Both the position numbers and the translations under genes were made by a program. From Mucilaginibacter gilvus (lineage in GTDB: Bacteria; Bacteroidota; Bacteroidia; Sphingobacteriales; Sphingobacteriaceae): a DNA stretch of 64,000 bases. Of the stretch, positions 63,363 through 64,000 are shown one piece after another (within the stretch, counting starts at the first letter, position 1; the number at the start of each line of letters is the position of its first letter). The notes under the pieces were generated by a model. That model ran no database searches. It saw only the letters and a list, made by a program, of their open reading frames with translations, and was not told the DNA's origin. The stretch is from the NCBI RefSeq assembly GCF_004054195.1, contig NZ_SBIW01000012.1:394828-458827 (forward strand), read 5' to 3'.

Positions 63363-63878
63363 TTAATTGTAAATCAATGCTTCGCTTCCCTGCGTTGCAA
63401 AATCACGGCAAAGATTAAAAGCGGTTTGCGCCCGTTGCTTGGCTGTACCATCCATAATAGATTTAAACTTGGCTTCGTCACTTTTAAAACTACGCACATT
63501 TTGAAAATAACCTGTTACGGCATTGTAAGCACCAAATACCGTTCCTGCGGTTGTTTCCAATTGCTGGGTTTGACTACCCAAAGCATATTCATACACGTTA
63601 TCAACAATGTTCGTGTAATGCGTAGATAGCAGGTCTAATTTACCTTCCGCTAAATTTTCTAAAACCTCTTTATTTGGTGCCATAGCAATCTGTATAAGTT
63701 TTTTAACCTCTGTATCCGTAATGCGCACTTTAGCCCACTGGTTAAATAGACCTTCAAATTCACCGCCTAAAGATTTACTGATACCCATTAATGTATGCGC
63801 TTGTTTTAACCGCTCGGCAGCAGATGCCGTATGACGTATTTTAATCGCCCCTGAATGGTTATTCATTGCTGCGTTAAG
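63363..63878 (-). pseudogene. DUF932-family gene, 3' exon, split by a group II intron
   Basis: The frame from 63866 down to 63363 encodes 167 residues that match the C-terminal part of DUF932 proteins: SGAIKIRHTASAAERLKQAH at the start and FKSIMDGTAKQRAQTAFNLC near the end. Full DUF932 proteins are about 330 residues. Upstream codons read L-N-A-A before the Met, as in the CNNTLNAA stretch of the family, then stop abruptly where the intron begins (about 63879). The 5' exon must lie beyond the window. If splicing works, the gene is not dead but interrupted. Confidence 0.78.
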
Positions 63879-64000
63879 TGGTTAGGGTGAGGTCAAGGGT
63901 CGCCCCTCAACCTTCCCCACAGATCTGGACGTGCCCCTTTCAGGGCATCCAGCTCCCAGACGTAACTTATCCGCATGATGTTGTTTGCGGTGACAACGCT
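63879..64000 (-). mobile_element. 3' end of a group II intron (domains V and VI)
   Basis: On the minus strand, 63955 to 63922 form a 34-nt domain V: GAGC start, GAAA tetraloop, a 2-nt AC bulge and a GAUC end pairing with the start. Domain VI follows as a hairpin with GGTTGAGGG / CCCTTGACC arms, and a short 3' tail ACCCTAAC(CA) carries the likely branch-point A. The rest of the intron, including any reverse transcriptase gene, lies right of the window. Confidence 0.85.

Overview
The window looks like chromosomal DNA of a Bacteroidetes bacterium of the Sphingobacteriaceae type (Mucilaginibacter/Pedobacter-like). The reasons are the NUDIX-type arabinose regulator, weak Shine-Dalgarno sequences, lipoproteins with a C-terminal LxAC box, ORF6N and DUF2200 families, many secreted glycoside hydrolases and a tyrosine integrase of the Bacteroidetes type. 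The species call is inference.

Region 1 (1-11150) is an L-arabinose / arabinan locus. A leftward operon araB-araD-GH27-araA (araA runs off the left edge) takes arabinose to D-xylulose-5-phosphate. A NUDIX-winged-helix regulator (araR-like) is next to it. A rightward set carries a lipoprotein mutarotase, a GH51 arabinofuranosidase and two GH43 enzymes. Two near-identical short palindromes, one before araB and one between araR and galM, look like the regulator's operators. No SusC/SusD pair is present.

Region 2 (11150-40000) is ordinary chromosome: a NIPSNAP protein, DUF2200, OmpA-like and PRC-barrel proteins, a haem lipoprotein, a large DUF6067-like glycosidase, an HD hydrolase, a multi-PAS histidine kinase, a BamA/TamA-like protein, DUF2167, a PQQ-type sugar dehydrogenase, a ChrR-like cupin protein, an AraC regulator and two tRNA-Leu genes. 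It is marked by several families of dispersed intergenic repeats. Gene debris sits next to them: a truncated HTCS sensor, a duplicated HD-gene tail and a tRNA-Leu 3' fragment. A DUF1684 pseudogene carries three separate lesions.

Region 3 (about 40100 to the right edge) is an AT-richer integrated island entered just downstream of tRNA-Lys. It holds a tyrosine integrase, an ORF6N protein with a striking palindrome, a Hachiman defence pair (hamA-hamB) with an Mrr-like nuclease, an unnamed four-gene operon (SF1 helicase, 643-aa unknown protein, methyltransferase-like protein, AlkB-like dioxygenase), a complete type I restriction-modification system (hsdM-hsdS-hsdR), an ECF sigma factor with a membrane partner, an IS4-family insertion sequence, and a DUF932 gene split by a group II intron whose 3' end (domains V and VI) is at the window edge. 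The right attachment site was not found and probably lies outside. The four-gene operon is the best candidate for an undescribed system.
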